Shown here piece by piece: positions 25,167 through 34,043 of a stretch of DNA of 38,251 nucleotides. The stretch is taken from the NCBI GenBank assembly GCA_038247115.1, contig JBBRVG010000037.1:1-38251 (forward strand), given 5' to 3'. Source of the DNA: Pseudaeromonas sp038247115. Its GTDB lineage: Bacteria; Pseudomonadota; Gammaproteobacteria; Enterobacterales; Aeromonadaceae. Position numbers and translations under genes: made by a program. Numbering within the stretch: the stretch's first letter is position 1; each line of letters opens with the position of its first letter. Below the pieces are notes generated by a model, which had not been told where the DNA came from, searched no databases, and saw nothing but the letters and a program-made list of their open reading frames with translations.

Positions 25167-28100
25167 CCGGTCTGTTGAACACGACACTCGCCCAGGCTGA
25201 CGAGAGCAACCCCACGCCGGATGAGCAGCGCGAGCAACTGGCGCAGAGTGCCAGTACGCTCCAGCCCATACCCGGGAGTGATTACAGCCCGTTGCAGGGA
25301 TCGACCTTCTATCTGTTGAGCGATACCAGTTATGGCAGCGATGAGCAGGCGCAGGTGCGGCTCGAAGCCAATGCCCGCGAGCAATATTATCTGGAGCAAT
25401 ATGGCGGCGCCGATGTCCGGCTCTACCGGATCCCGGAGCCATTGGCGTTCCTGAAAAAACAGGGCAACTTGCACCGAGTCAAGGTACAGGCCCACTACCG
25501 CGGTGAAGGGGCAGCCAACACCTTGAGTTATCTCTGGGACTCCTGGTACAAGAGCAGTCGTCGTTCCTGGCAACGGCTGCTGTCGGCCGACAGCCGTCTG
25601 ATTGCCACCGGAATCGCGCCCGAATTCAGCACCAGTGCCAACATCGACAAACCGACCCGCTACGAGAACCAGCAGCAGTTCGCACCGATCCCGGGCCTGC
25701 CGCTGCTGGAACAATTTCGTTATCCGCTGTGGCAAGCCAAGGGCATAGAGCCGCCCAAGGGCGTCAAACTCGAGGGCAGCAGCAGCGAATTTATCGCCCC
25801 TAAACCTGGCAATGTGATGATACCGCTCGGCAAACAAAAGCCGGGTTTATATCTGGTGGAAGCCATGATCGGCTCCCACCGTGCCACCACACTGCTGTTT
25901 GTTTCCAACAGCATTCTGGTAACGAAAAATGCCGGCCACCAGTTACTCGCCTGGAGCGTTAATCGCCACAGCGGCGCGCCCATGCCCGGCAGCCAGCTGA
26001 CCTGGAGTGACGGCACCGGCATATTGCAAAGCCAGACCAGCGATCCCCAGGGTGTCGGCCTGTTTGATCATGTCAGCCCGGAGCATAGCTATCTGCTGGC
26101 CCAGGACGCAGAAGGCGGCCTGACCATTGCCGAGAACTTTTACTACGACAGCGAGATCTACAATACCAAGCTCTACGCCGTGACCGATCGTCCCCTGTAT
26201 CGACCCGGGGATCAGGTGCAGATGAAATTTATCGCCCGCCATTTCACCAATGCCCGCGATTCAGAAGCGGTGGCCGATAGCAGCTTAGGAGTCGAGATCC
26301 TGGATCCCTCCGGCATGAGCCTGTTGCAACAGCAGACGCCCTGGCAAGCCAGTCAGGGCGCCGATTTGGCTTTCACCCTGCCGCAAGAAGCGCAACCCGG
26401 TGGCTATGAAATCCGCATGACCTTAGGTGCGGATCGCTACGCCGCCGCTTTCCGGGTCGCCGAATACGTCAAACCCCATTTTGATATCCAGCTGCAGTTT
26501 GACGACAAGAGCCACAAGACCGGAGAAGCCATCAAGGGCCACATCCAGTTGCGCTATCCCAACGGCGATCCGGTCGCCAATGCCGCCGTCAGCCTGAGTC
26601 TGCGCGCCCAGCAATTGAATATGCTGGAAGGCGAGTTGCAGTATGCCGGTCAATTCCCGGTCAAACTGCAGCAGCAAGAACTCAAGAGTGATAGCGAGGG
26701 GAACGTGGCGCTGGAACTGCCGGCCGCCAAAGAGCCCAGCCGCTATATCCTGACCCTGCTGGCCAATGATGCAGCTGCCTGGAGGGTGAAGAGTACCCGC
26801 GAGATCCTGGTCGAGCGGGGAGCCACACCATACCGGTTGGAGGCGAGCAGCCAGTTCAGTCAACCGGGTGATTCGGTCAGCTTTGATTGGCAGCCGGTAG
26901 GTCCAGCAGCGACATCCGCTGCACCCGATCCCGCATCAGCACCGGTCAGCTATGAGCTGATCCGCCTGGAAGATAGAAACCGCCAACAGGGAGTACTGAC
27001 CGCTGGCAGCAGCAGCCTGGATCTGCCATTTACCGAATCCGGCTCCTATACCCTTAACCTGCGCGATGGTGCCGGGAATCTACTAGCCGCCACCAACCAC
27101 TGGGTGTCTGGTGACGGCCTGAAGGCGGCTCCCGGGGTTATTGAAGTGCGCTTTGACCAGCAACGCTACCAGGCCGGTGATACGGCGCAAGCGCTGATCA
27201 CCTTCCCGGAGGCGGTCACCGAAGCCCTGCTAACCCTGGAGCGCGACAAGATAGAGCAGCACGCCCTGCTCACCCGTGGCGGCAACTGGTTCAGTGCCAA
27301 AGCCATCACAGATCGGCAATGGCAGGTCAGCATTCCGGTCACCGAAACATTGGCGCCGAATGTCACCTTCTCTGTGCTGTACGCCAAGCAGGGCGAATAC
27401 TGGTTCCGCAACGCCGGATTACTGGTTGCCCAGCCCAAGGTCGAGTTGCAGATCCACAGCGACAAGCCGAGCTATCGCCCCGGCGAGCGGGTGGAACTCG
27501 ATCTGACCAGCCAGGTGGCGGGTCAACCGGCTGCTGCCCAGTTGGTGGTAAGCGTGGTAGACGAAATGGTCTACCTGCTGCAACCTGAGCTGGCGCCAGA
27601 TATTCACGACTTTTTCTACCACCCGCGCCGCAACAATGTGCGCACCACCTCCAGTCTCAACTTCATCACCTATGACATGTCGTTGCCCTATGAAGGCAAG
27701 GCCAGCGGTGAACGTCGCTTCAACGAACGCGGCGTCAAGGTGCTGGAGCGCCCCCGCCGCGAGGACAAAGACACGGCGCTGTGGGCTCCCAATGTCCAGA
27801 CCGATGCCAACGGCAAGGCCCACCTGAGCTTTATCATGCCCGACTCCCTGAGTCGCTGGCGCATCACGGTGCGCGCCGTCACCCCGCACGGTGTGGTGGG
27901 ACAGAAGCAGGATTATGTGCGCTCCGAACTGCCGTTCTATCTCAAGTGGACCGGGCCGACCCAATTCCGGCAAGGGGATGAACCGAGTGTCGAACTGGTG
28001 GCCTTCAACAACCAACCTGAAGCAACTTCTGCCGAGGTCACACTCAGCGGCGGCAGCGAACCGCAGAGCCAAAGCACGACCCTGGCACCGGGAGCCAATT

Positions 28101-29950
28101 ACCTGCTGTTCCCGCTCCAAGGCGTGCAAAGCAGCACCCTGAGCAGCCAGCTGAGCATCCAGAAACAACCGGTGGATACCCTGCAGACCACTCTGAGCGT
28201 CCGCCCGCTGGCGTGGCCGGCACCGCAACAGCAACAACTCGGCTGGCAGCCCAAGCTGCCGTTGACACTGCCTGGGGATGCCGTCGATCTGCGTCTGAGT
28301 TTGCAATCTGCTGGAGATGGCGCCCTGCGTCGGGTGCTGGATGATCTGATCACCTATCCCTATGGTTGCCTGGAGCAGACCGCCAGCCGCCTTATCCCGC
28401 TGGCCATCGCCTATCGCTTGACCGATGAAGCTGGCTTGCGGGATCAGCTGCGCAGCGCTCTGCTCACCCACAGAGTCCGCCTGATCGAGATGGCGAACAT
28501 GGACGGTAGCTTCGGCTGGTGGGGCGATCAGACTCAGGGCACGATTCTGCTGAGCAGTTATGCCTACTTCGCTGACTGGTTCACCACCCAGGCGATGGGG
28601 CTGACACTCCCCGCCGGCCAAGGGGATGCCCTGCTGGCCATCTATCAGCAAAAGGCCGCCCAGGAGCCGGTACTGCATCGGCAATTGGCGTTGTGGTGGA
28701 TGGCGCAGATGGGACTTCCCGTCGATACCCTGCAACAGGGCGTCGACGAGGCTCTGCTAGCCCAACTTCAGCAGCAGCCAGTGCCACAGATCCCAGCACA
28801 ACAGCTCCCAGCCTCGGCAGCCGCTGCGACCCAAGAGTCCGTCGCACCAACCCCGTCGGCCAGTCAACCGACTGATATAGCGCTGGCGGCAAACGTCTCC
28901 AGCGCACTGCCTACAGCCGTCTCAGCCGAGAAGCCGAGCTCAAGCTCTGCCAGCAGCACAGCTGCCGCATCCATGCTGACCAGCTGGAGTCAGGATGGCG
29001 TCATCATGAGCCAGCCCGACAGCGATACCGGGCTCGCCCTGGCGCTGCTGCTGAATCAACAGCTGCATCAGCAGCGCAGCACCCCGTTGCCCGCGCCTCT
29101 GGCGTCCCGAGGCAAAGCCTGGCAACCCTGGATCCAGGCCAACCCGGATCCGCTGCTGCAACTGCTGCGCCACGGGAAACCAGCTACAACGCTCTCCGCT
29201 ACCGAGCTGGACTCACTGCTGGCCCGCGTCACCCCGCAAAGCCCGACGCTGGAGCGCGCCCTGCTGTTGAGCCTGCTGCAATCCCGGTTAACGGCGGCAC
29301 CAAACGCAGTCCCCTCGGTGACGCTCGATGGCCCCTGGCTGGCGCGACGTCTGCCCAGTGGCGCCATGGAATGGCAATGGCAAGGCCAGGGCCTGCCGAC
29401 ACACCTCAGCTTCCAGGGGCAGCCTGCCGCCGGCACTCAGCTGCTGGTGCGGTATCAAAGTGGCGAGCAGCAAGAAGCAAGCTTGCCAATACAGCTGCAG
29501 CGCACCCTCTATCGACTCGATCCGCTCAGCGATGGCACCGGATTTACCGCGGTGGCACTGACGCCGGAGGATACCCTGCAGAGCAACGCCCTGTATGTGG
29601 ATGAAGTGATACTGACGCCCAAGGAGAATGAGCATTTCCGCTACGGCATGCTGGAAGTTGCCCTGCCGCCAGGAGCGGATGTCGAACCCTCGACCTGGGG
29701 CATCCAGATCGCCGGGCTCGATGGCAACCAGACGCCGGTCAGTTTCAGTCGAGCTCAATTTGAGGCCGGGTCCCTCTCCTACCGGGTGCCAGTCCCCGAG
29801 CTCAACGCGCCACTCACAGTCCGGCAACTGCTGCGCTTTGCCGAACGCGGCCGCTTTAACTTGCCCGCCAGCCGCTACTTCTCCATGTATCAGCCGGCGG
29901 ACAAGGCGCTGACCGATGCGGGCAAGCCTGTGCAGTGGCAAGTGGAGTAA
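25100..29950 (+). CDS. yfaS: Bacterial alpha-2-macroglobulin, YfaS/MagD type
   Basis: 1616 residues, a giant periplasmic protein related to animal alpha-2-macroglobulin protease traps. The N-terminal hydrophobic stretch ILSSGLLIALAGLLNTTLAQA acts as a signal. Repeated macroglobulin beta domains follow (YAVTDRPLYRPGDQVQMKFI near 350), an A2M family segment ALWAPNVQTDANGKAHLSF near 895, then the thioester domain with YGCLEQTASRLIPLA, where C1090 and Q1093 would form the thioester that traps proteases. An Ala/Ser/Pro/Gln-rich stretch at about 1224-1295 is inserted in the toroid. I chose GTG 25100, 6 bases after a strong GGAAGGA, over ATG 25085, which has none. It overlaps yfaT by 67 bases and is followed by yfaQ 3 bases later. 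Confidence 0.9.
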   Translation: MATHWQQPKFYRILSSGLLIALAGLLNTTLAQADESNPTPDEQREQLAQSASTLQPIPGSDYSPLQGSTFYLLSDTSYGSDEQAQVRLEANAREQYYLEQYGGADVRLYRIPEPLAFLKKQGNLHRVKVQAHYRGEGAANTLSYLWDSWYKSSRRSWQRLLSADSRLIATGIAPEFSTSANIDKPTRYENQQQFAPIPGLPLLEQFRYPLWQAKGIEPPKGVKLEGSSSEFIAPKPGNVMIPLGKQKPGLYLVEAMIGSHRATTLLFVSNSILVTKNAGHQLLAWSVNRHSGAPMPGSQLTWSDGTGILQSQTSDPQGVGLFDHVSPEHSYLLAQDAEGGLTIAENFYYDSEIYNTKLYAVTDRPLYRPGDQVQMKFIARHFTNARDSEAVADSSLGVEILDPSGMSLLQQQTPWQASQGADLAFTLPQEAQPGGYEIRMTLGADRYAAAFRVAEYVKPHFDIQLQFDDKSHKTGEAIKGHIQLRYPNGDPVANAAVSLSLRAQQLNMLEGELQYAGQFPVKLQQQELKSDSEGNVALELPAAKEPSRYILTLLANDAAAWRVKSTREILVERGATPYRLEASSQFSQPGDSVSFDWQPVGPAATSAAPDPASAPVSYELIRLEDRNRQQGVLTAGSSSLDLPFTESGSYTLNLRDGAGNLLAATNHWVSGDGLKAAPGVIEVRFDQQRYQAGDTAQALITFPEAVTEALLTLERDKIEQHALLTRGGNWFSAKAITDRQWQVSIPVTETLAPNVTFSVLYAKQGEYWFRNAGLLVAQPKVELQIHSDKPSYRPGERVELDLTSQVAGQPAAAQLVVSVVDEMVYLLQPELAPDIHDFFYHPRRNNVRTTSSLNFITYDMSLPYEGKASGERRFNERGVKVLERPRREDKDTALWAPNVQTDANGKAHLSFIMPDSLSRWRITVRAVTPHGVVGQKQDYVRSELPFYLKWTGPTQFRQGDEPSVELVAFNNQPEATSAEVTLSGGSEPQSQSTTLAPGANYLLFPLQGVQSSTLSSQLSIQKQPVDTLQTTLSVRPLAWPAPQQQQLGWQPKLPLTLPGDAVDLRLSLQSAGDGALRRVLDDLITYPYGCLEQTASRLIPLAIAYRLTDEAGLRDQLRSALLTHRVRLIEMANMDGSFGWWGDQTQGTILLSSYAYFADWFTTQAMGLTLPAGQGDALLAIYQQKAAQEPVLHRQLALWWMAQMGLPVDTLQQGVDEALLAQLQQQPVPQIPAQQLPASAAAATQESVAPTPSASQPTDIALAANVSSALPTAVSAEKPSSSSASSTAAASMLTSWSQDGVIMSQPDSDTGLALALLLNQQLHQQRSTPLPAPLASRGKAWQPWIQANPDPLLQLLRHGKPATTLSATELDSLLARVTPQSPTLERALLLSLLQSRLTAAPNAVPSVTLDGPWLARRLPSGAMEWQWQGQGLPTHLSFQGQPAAGTQLLVRYQSGEQQEASLPIQLQRTLYRLDPLSDGTGFTAVALTPEDTLQSNALYVDEVILTPKENEHFRYGMLEVALPPGADVEPSTWGIQIAGLDGNQTPVSFSRAQFEAGSLSYRVPVPELNAPLTVRQLLRFAERGRFNLPASRYFSMYQPADKALTDAGKPVQWQVE

Positions 29951-29953
29951 TCC

Positions 29954-31711
29954 ATGCGAGCCCATGGCCAGTTACTGCTTGTCGCCACTCTGTTGCTGAG
30001 CCCGCCGCTGTGGGCCCAGAGCCTCGGCGATGAGCAAGAGCGCAGCAGCGACGGGCAAGAGCGCAGCGGCAGCGCACAAGAGAGCTGGCCGGATCGTCTG
30101 GCGTTGGGAGGCGACGAACCCCGGGTATGGCAGTTGGATACGACTGCCGGACCGCAGGTTCTGGATGACCGTTTGCATACGCCGCTAGGCAGTGTCTGGA
30201 AGCTGTTTGTCTACAGCTATCTGCTCGATACCGCGCAGCCTGAGCAGCCCCTGCGCTGTGAGGGGCGCCAGCCGCAACAGGAGAGCTATTGTTGCGATCC
30301 CGGCGAGAGCATCAACCGGGAGCAGGCACTGATCCGCTCCTGTGGTCTCTACTTTGCGCCGCAACGCTTGGGGCTCCAGGCCGACGCCTGGCGCCACTAC
30401 TGGCAAAGCCGTCAGGCCCCGGGTTGGCTCAGCGAGCTGACGCAACTGAACGAAGCGCAATCCGTTCCCATTAGCTCCCTATTGCACGCGCTGGCGGTGA
30501 TCCCGGATCGGGTGCAGGCGCAAACCCGCACCACACTAGGAGCTGTCATGCTGCAAGGGCGCGGCAAGGGAGGGGTGGGCGCGCTCGGCACGCTGGTACG
30601 GGCCAAGACCTTCACCCTGCCCACGACGGCCTGGGGAACACTAGGCGGTGGTGCAGGCTGGAGCGACAACGGCACCCCGTTGTGGTTTTCAGGCTTGGGC
30701 AGCAGCCCCCAGGTCATTCAACGACTGGCACCCCGAATGGCCGACATACTGCTTCAGCAACCGGCATTTACCGTTCGCACCCCTGCCGTCCGCAGTACTT
30801 CGATCGGCAGCTGCGTGCGGGTGCGTTACTTTGCCCGTTATCCGCTGGCCCGGGTGCTGGATGCCGCCGGCCAGGACGCGCAGCCCGGCGCCTTGCAAGG
30901 CAAGTTCACTCTGCACTTCCAGAGTGGTCAGCAGCTAAGTTGGCAAGCCGAGCCCGGATCCTTCTGGCTGGAACAAGTGACGGGTAAAAACCCCGAGATC
31001 CAGGGGCGCTTTAGTGAAGCCGATTATGTGGCGCGGGTCATAGACCGCGAAGGGGATGCTCACTATCCCCAAGCCAGCCAGGCGCTGGCCGTCGCCGCCC
31101 GCAGCTATCTGCATCAACAAGCCCGCCATCAGGGGGATTGTCTGCAACTGGACGATAGCTCCCGTTTCCAGCGCGTCTCCCCCCATGCTCCTACAGCCGC
31201 AGCTATCGCTGCAGCGCGCACCACCGAGGATCTGCAGCTGCAAGGCATAGAGGTGCAATATCATAGTCACACCGCCAAGCCGAATCTGATGAGCTGGCAG
31301 CAGGCGGTGGCAGACGAGCAGGCCGGTCTGGATTTTGTGCAGATCCTGGCGCGCGCCTATCCAGCCGCCACCCTGCAGCTGAGCCAAGATAGCGGCACCA
31401 GCGACTGCCAACCCCTGGCGGAGGCCCAGAGCTGGCTCCAGCATCAGGCTCCCCGCTGGCGCAGTCGGTTGCAAGACGAACCCGGTTTTGAAGCCCCGCC
31501 CCAGCCGGTGGGCATCTGCTTACTGCGGCAGGGCCGTCCCTATGCCGACAAGCAGGCACGCCGAATTTTTGTCCGTCCCAATCCATCACTGGATGGGCGC
31601 ATCGCGCTCACCCACGAATATCTACATCTGGCCTTTGCCCATCACCCGCTCGGTGAGGATGAGGCCTATATTGAGGACCTGGCGCGACGCCTGGTAAGAG
31701 GTGAACCATGA
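29954..31711 (+). CDS. yfaQ: DUF2300 protein, YfaQ-like, with SxxK, SpoIID-like and HExxH regions
   Basis: 585 residues with a signal peptide (LLLVATLLLSPPLWAQ). Three regions are visible. Residues ~70-260 look like a penicillin-binding or class D beta-lactamase fold: PLGSVWKLF gives SxxK (S80, K83), and RAKTF (218-220) stands where KTG is expected. Residues ~350-475 resemble SpoIID lytic transglycosylases: YVARVIDREGDAHYPQ (E366), ALAVAARSYLHQQ, and GIEVQYHSHTA. The C-terminus has HEYLH (H554, E555, H558) with acidic residues E570 and E574, as in zinc peptidases. Cys pairs at 102-130 may form disulfides. Family and order match E. coli yfaQ; the domain roles are inference. It overlaps yfaP by ATGA. 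Confidence 0.85.
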   Translation: MRAHGQLLLVATLLLSPPLWAQSLGDEQERSSDGQERSGSAQESWPDRLALGGDEPRVWQLDTTAGPQVLDDRLHTPLGSVWKLFVYSYLLDTAQPEQPLRCEGRQPQQESYCCDPGESINREQALIRSCGLYFAPQRLGLQADAWRHYWQSRQAPGWLSELTQLNEAQSVPISSLLHALAVIPDRVQAQTRTTLGAVMLQGRGKGGVGALGTLVRAKTFTLPTTAWGTLGGGAGWSDNGTPLWFSGLGSSPQVIQRLAPRMADILLQQPAFTVRTPAVRSTSIGSCVRVRYFARYPLARVLDAAGQDAQPGALQGKFTLHFQSGQQLSWQAEPGSFWLEQVTGKNPEIQGRFSEADYVARVIDREGDAHYPQASQALAVAARSYLHQQARHQGDCLQLDDSSRFQRVSPHAPTAAAIAAARTTEDLQLQGIEVQYHSHTAKPNLMSWQQAVADEQAGLDFVQILARAYPAATLQLSQDSGTSDCQPLAEAQSWLQHQAPRWRSRLQDEPGFEAPPQPVGICLLRQGRPYADKQARRIFVRPNPSLDGRIALTHEYLHLAFAHHPLGEDEAYIEDLARRLVRGEP

Positions 31712-32484
31712 TTCCATCGACGCGAGCCCTGTTGCTCCTGCTGACCACGTTACCGCTGGCACTGGATGCCGCGGAAACCATAGAGCTGGCCAACCCGACC
31801 GGTGGTTGGCGGGCGGGAGTCGCAGATCCTGACCACTATCTGCAAGAGGTGCACTATCCGGCCAACTCGGTCTCGGCACCGCTGGATCAGGGCAAAGAGA
31901 GTCTGATCCGCGGCCAGATCAAAGATCGCCCCAAGGATGCCAAGGCTCCCTATACGCTGGTGGTCAATGGCATCGCCATGCCGCAACGGGTCGAAGCCGA
32001 TGGCAGCTTTGCCCGCTCCTATTCGTTTGCCGCCGGCAGCAACAGCGTGGAACTCCGCAGCCCGGATGGCAAAGCCAGCAAGCGGGTGCAGTTTTATGAT
32101 ACCCAGAGCGGTCAGGTGCGCCCCAAGTTGCGCATCTTGCTGGCGTGGGATACCGACAATACCGATCTGGACTTGCACGTCGTCACCCCGGATGGCGAAC
32201 ACGTCTTCTACGGCAATCGGGTGTTGGATAACGGCGGCGCGCTGGATGTGGATGTGACCACCGGCTATGGACCGGAGATCTTTTCTTCGGCAGCACCGCA
32301 ACCGGGCACCTATCTGGTCTACGTCAACTACTATGGAAGTGGCGAGGATGAATCCAGTCTGACCACAGCCCAGGTCAGTGTGGTCACCGATGAGGGTGAA
32401 GCCAACGAGCAGCAGCAGAGTTTTCGCATTCCGTTACGCAAGGCGGGTGAGCTGACGCTGGTCAAGCACTTTGTCCTGCCCTGA
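31708..32484 (+). CDS. yfaP: DUF2135 protein, YfaP-like
   Basis: 258 residues with a signal peptide ending near LDAAE. The middle, LLAWDTDNTDLDLHVVTPDG, followed by GPEIFSSAAPQPGTYLVYVNYYGSG, is the DUF2135 beta domain; the Asp-rich DTDNTDLDLH is a likely calcium-type site. An N-terminal beta domain (residues ~25-130) resembles an Ig fold. It is the last gene of the operon and probably a partner of the macroglobulin; the P. aeruginosa equivalent is reported in its complex. Confidence 0.85.
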   Translation: MIPSTRALLLLLTTLPLALDAAETIELANPTGGWRAGVADPDHYLQEVHYPANSVSAPLDQGKESLIRGQIKDRPKDAKAPYTLVVNGIAMPQRVEADGSFARSYSFAAGSNSVELRSPDGKASKRVQFYDTQSGQVRPKLRILLAWDTDNTDLDLHVVTPDGEHVFYGNRVLDNGGALDVDVTTGYGPEIFSSAAPQPGTYLVYVNYYGSGEDESSLTTAQVSVVTDEGEANEQQQSFRIPLRKAGELTLVKHFVLP

Positions 32485-32540
32485 GCAGGCAAGAGCCCTC
32501 AGAATGCTGCGGGTATAACTCTCGAGCATACGGAGAAAAT

Positions 32541-32584
32541 GACTGAATTATCAGTCTTGCGCAAAAAGATATTCTGGCTAGAAT
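32541..32584 (+). promoter_or_regulatory. Candidate guaC promoter with an upstream 6-bp inverted repeat
   Basis: TTGCGC (32557-32562), a 16-base spacer and TAGAAT (32579-32584). Abutting the -35 is GACTGA-ATTA-TCAGTC (32541-32556), which could be an operator. Transcription would start near 32591, that is, inside the following hairpin. Confidence 0.45.
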
Positions 32585-32588
32585 GCTG

Positions 32589-32622
32589 AAAACCGGGGGC
32601 CTCAACAACCTCCGGTTTTTTT
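32589..32622 (+). terminator. Rho-independent terminator after yfaP, at the start of the guaC leader
   Basis: AAAACCGGGGG pairs with CCTCCGGTTTT (11 bp, one G-U) around a 9-base loop, followed by more T residues to 32622. It ends the yfaP operon, yet the candidate guaC promoter lies just before it, so guaC RNA would begin within this hairpin. Confidence 0.85.
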
Positions 32623-32661
32623 GTGCCCGCAAACGCTGCGGCTTAGAAAAGGATCACCATT

Positions 32662-33705
32662 ATGCGTATCGAAGAAGACTTGAAACTCGGCTTTAAGGAT
32701 GTACTGGTTCGCCCCAAGCGCTCCACCCTGAATAGTCGTTCTCAAGTAAAATTGGAGCGGGAATTTACGTTCCGTCACGCCCAGTGTCAATGGAGCGGCG
32801 TGCCCATTATCGCCGCCAATATGGATACCGTCGGTACCTTTGCCATGGCCCGTGCCCTGGCTGGTTTCGAGATGATGACCGCCATCCATAAGCACTACAG
32901 CATCAACGAGTGGCAGGAGTTTGTTGCCCGGCAAGATGAAACCGTACTGCGCCATGTTATGGTCTCGACCGGCACCTCACCTAGTGACTACGAGAAGGTC
33001 AAAACCATACTCGCCCTCTCCCCGCAGCTGCGTTTCATCTGCGTCGATGTGGCCAATGGCTATGCCGAACACTTCGTCGATTTCGTGAAAAAGATGCGCG
33101 ATACCTTTCCTGGGCATGTGATTTGCGCGGGCAACGTGGTGACCGGCGAGATGGTCGAAGAGCTGATCCTCTCCGGCGCCGATCTGATCAAGGTCGGCAT
33201 AGGCCCAGGCTCGGTTTGTACCACCCGGGTCAAGACCGGGGTGGGTTACCCACAGCTGTCGGCCATTATCGAATGCGCTGATGCAGCCCATGGTCTGGGC
33301 GGTCAAATCGTTGGCGATGGCGGTTGTGCCTGCCCAGGTGATGTGGCCAAAGCCTTCGGCGGCGGTGCGGACTTTGTCATGCTCGGCGGCATGCTGGCAG
33401 CCCATGATGAGAGTGGTGGCACCCTCATCGAGCGAGATGGTCGTCGCTTCATGCAGTTTTACGGCATGAGCTCGGCATCCGCCATGGGTAAACATGCCGG
33501 TGGTGTGGCCGAATATCGGGCCTCGGAAGGTAAAACCGTGGAGCTGCCGTTCCGTGGCCCGGTCGATGCCACAGTGCGGGATATCCTGGGCGGTGTGCGC
33601 TCGACCTGTACCTATGTCGGCGCGGCGACCCTCAAGGAGCTGACCAAACGCACCACCTTTATCCGGGTGCGGGAGCAGGAAAACAACGTCTACGGCAAAG
33701 AGTAG
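32662..33705 (+). CDS. guaC: GMP reductase
   Basis: 347 residues. It converts GMP to IMP with NADPH, allowing guanine nucleotides to be recycled to adenine nucleotides. The enzyme is an IMPDH-like TIM barrel. ANMDTVGTFAMARAL and AIHKHYS are typical, the catalytic cysteine is in GIGPGSVCTTRVKTG (about residue 186), and the phosphate loop is GDGGCACPGDVAKAFGGG. There are no CBS domains, which separates it from IMP dehydrogenase. The ribosome site AAGGA precedes the ATG. It is transcribed alone. Confidence 0.97.
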   Translation: MRIEEDLKLGFKDVLVRPKRSTLNSRSQVKLEREFTFRHAQCQWSGVPIIAANMDTVGTFAMARALAGFEMMTAIHKHYSINEWQEFVARQDETVLRHVMVSTGTSPSDYEKVKTILALSPQLRFICVDVANGYAEHFVDFVKKMRDTFPGHVICAGNVVTGEMVEELILSGADLIKVGIGPGSVCTTRVKTGVGYPQLSAIIECADAAHGLGGQIVGDGGCACPGDVAKAFGGGADFVMLGGMLAAHDESGGTLIERDGRRFMQFYGMSSASAMGKHAGGVAEYRASEGKTVELPFRGPVDATVRDILGGVRSTCTYVGAATLKELTKRTTFIRVREQENNVYGKE

Positions 33706-33743
33706 CGATCCGGACTCAAACCGCCGACGCAAATCATCAACGC

Positions 33744-33769
33744 AAAAAAAGGGAGGCCTCAGGCCTCCC
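33744..33769 (-). terminator. Rho-independent terminator between guaC and the YjfB-like gene
   Basis: GGGAGGCC, loop TCA, GGCCTCCC; on the reverse strand this is followed by seven T. It therefore ends the YjfB-like transcript. guaC converges on it and may use the same stem, but without a T-run. Confidence 0.85.
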
Positions 33770-33800
33770 TCGATGACAGACACACAACCTGAACCTAGGT

Positions 33801-33992
33801 TCAGACATGGATGTCAATATTGCTGCCAATCGACCCGGATGCAGATTTTGCCGGAGTAGCAGACGGTGCTGTTTGGGCAACCCCCTGCACCAACTCCAAC
33901 GCAGCCTGCCCCTGAGCTTTTTGCTGGCGGTTGGCCATTACGGCCGCCAACAGTTCATGGCTGACATTACCACTTGGCGCTGAAACACTCAT
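33801..33992 (-). CDS. YjfB-family putative motility protein
   Basis: 63 residues, no signal peptide. The C-terminal GSNIDIHV matches the closing pattern of the YjfB motility family (GxxIDIxV), and VSHELLAAVMANRQQKAQGQ fits its helical core. The function of the family is unknown; it is linked to motility by co-occurrence with flagellar genes. Expression signals are strong: AGGAGGTG 5 bases before the ATG, a terminator after the stop, and a near-consensus flagellar sigma-28 promoter upstream. No other flagellar gene lies in the window. Confidence 0.75.
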   Translation of the reverse strand: MSVSAPSGNVSHELLAAVMANRQQKAQGQAALELVQGVAQTAPSATPAKSASGSIGSNIDIHV

Positions 33993-34016
33993 AGTGACAC
34001 CTCCTGTCCAACACCT

Positions 34017-34043
34017 GTATCGGCTGGCCCGGCGCTAAGTTTA
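34017..34043 (-). promoter_or_regulatory. Sigma-28 (FliA) promoter of the YjfB-like gene
   Basis: On the reverse strand TAAA (34043-34040), exactly 15 bases, then GCCGATAC (34024-34017). The FliA consensus is TAAA-N15-GCCGATAA, so only the last base differs. The predicted start is near 34010, about 18 bases before the gene. A perfect palindrome GCGCTAA-GT-TTAGCGC (34032-34047) covers the -35. Confidence 0.75.

Noticed and set aside
27419..28735. 438-residue open frame on the reverse strand inside yfaS
   Set aside because: It is antisense to a clear macroglobulin gene, its composition follows the complement of GC-rich codons, and there is no ribosome site or family pattern.
32627..32642. Possible PurR box upstream of guaC (CGCAAACG)
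   Set aside because: The left half matches the PurR consensus but the right half does not; too weak to call.
32977..33783. 268-residue reverse frame across guaC
   Set aside because: It is the complement of GMP reductase and passes through the terminator; no protein-like features.
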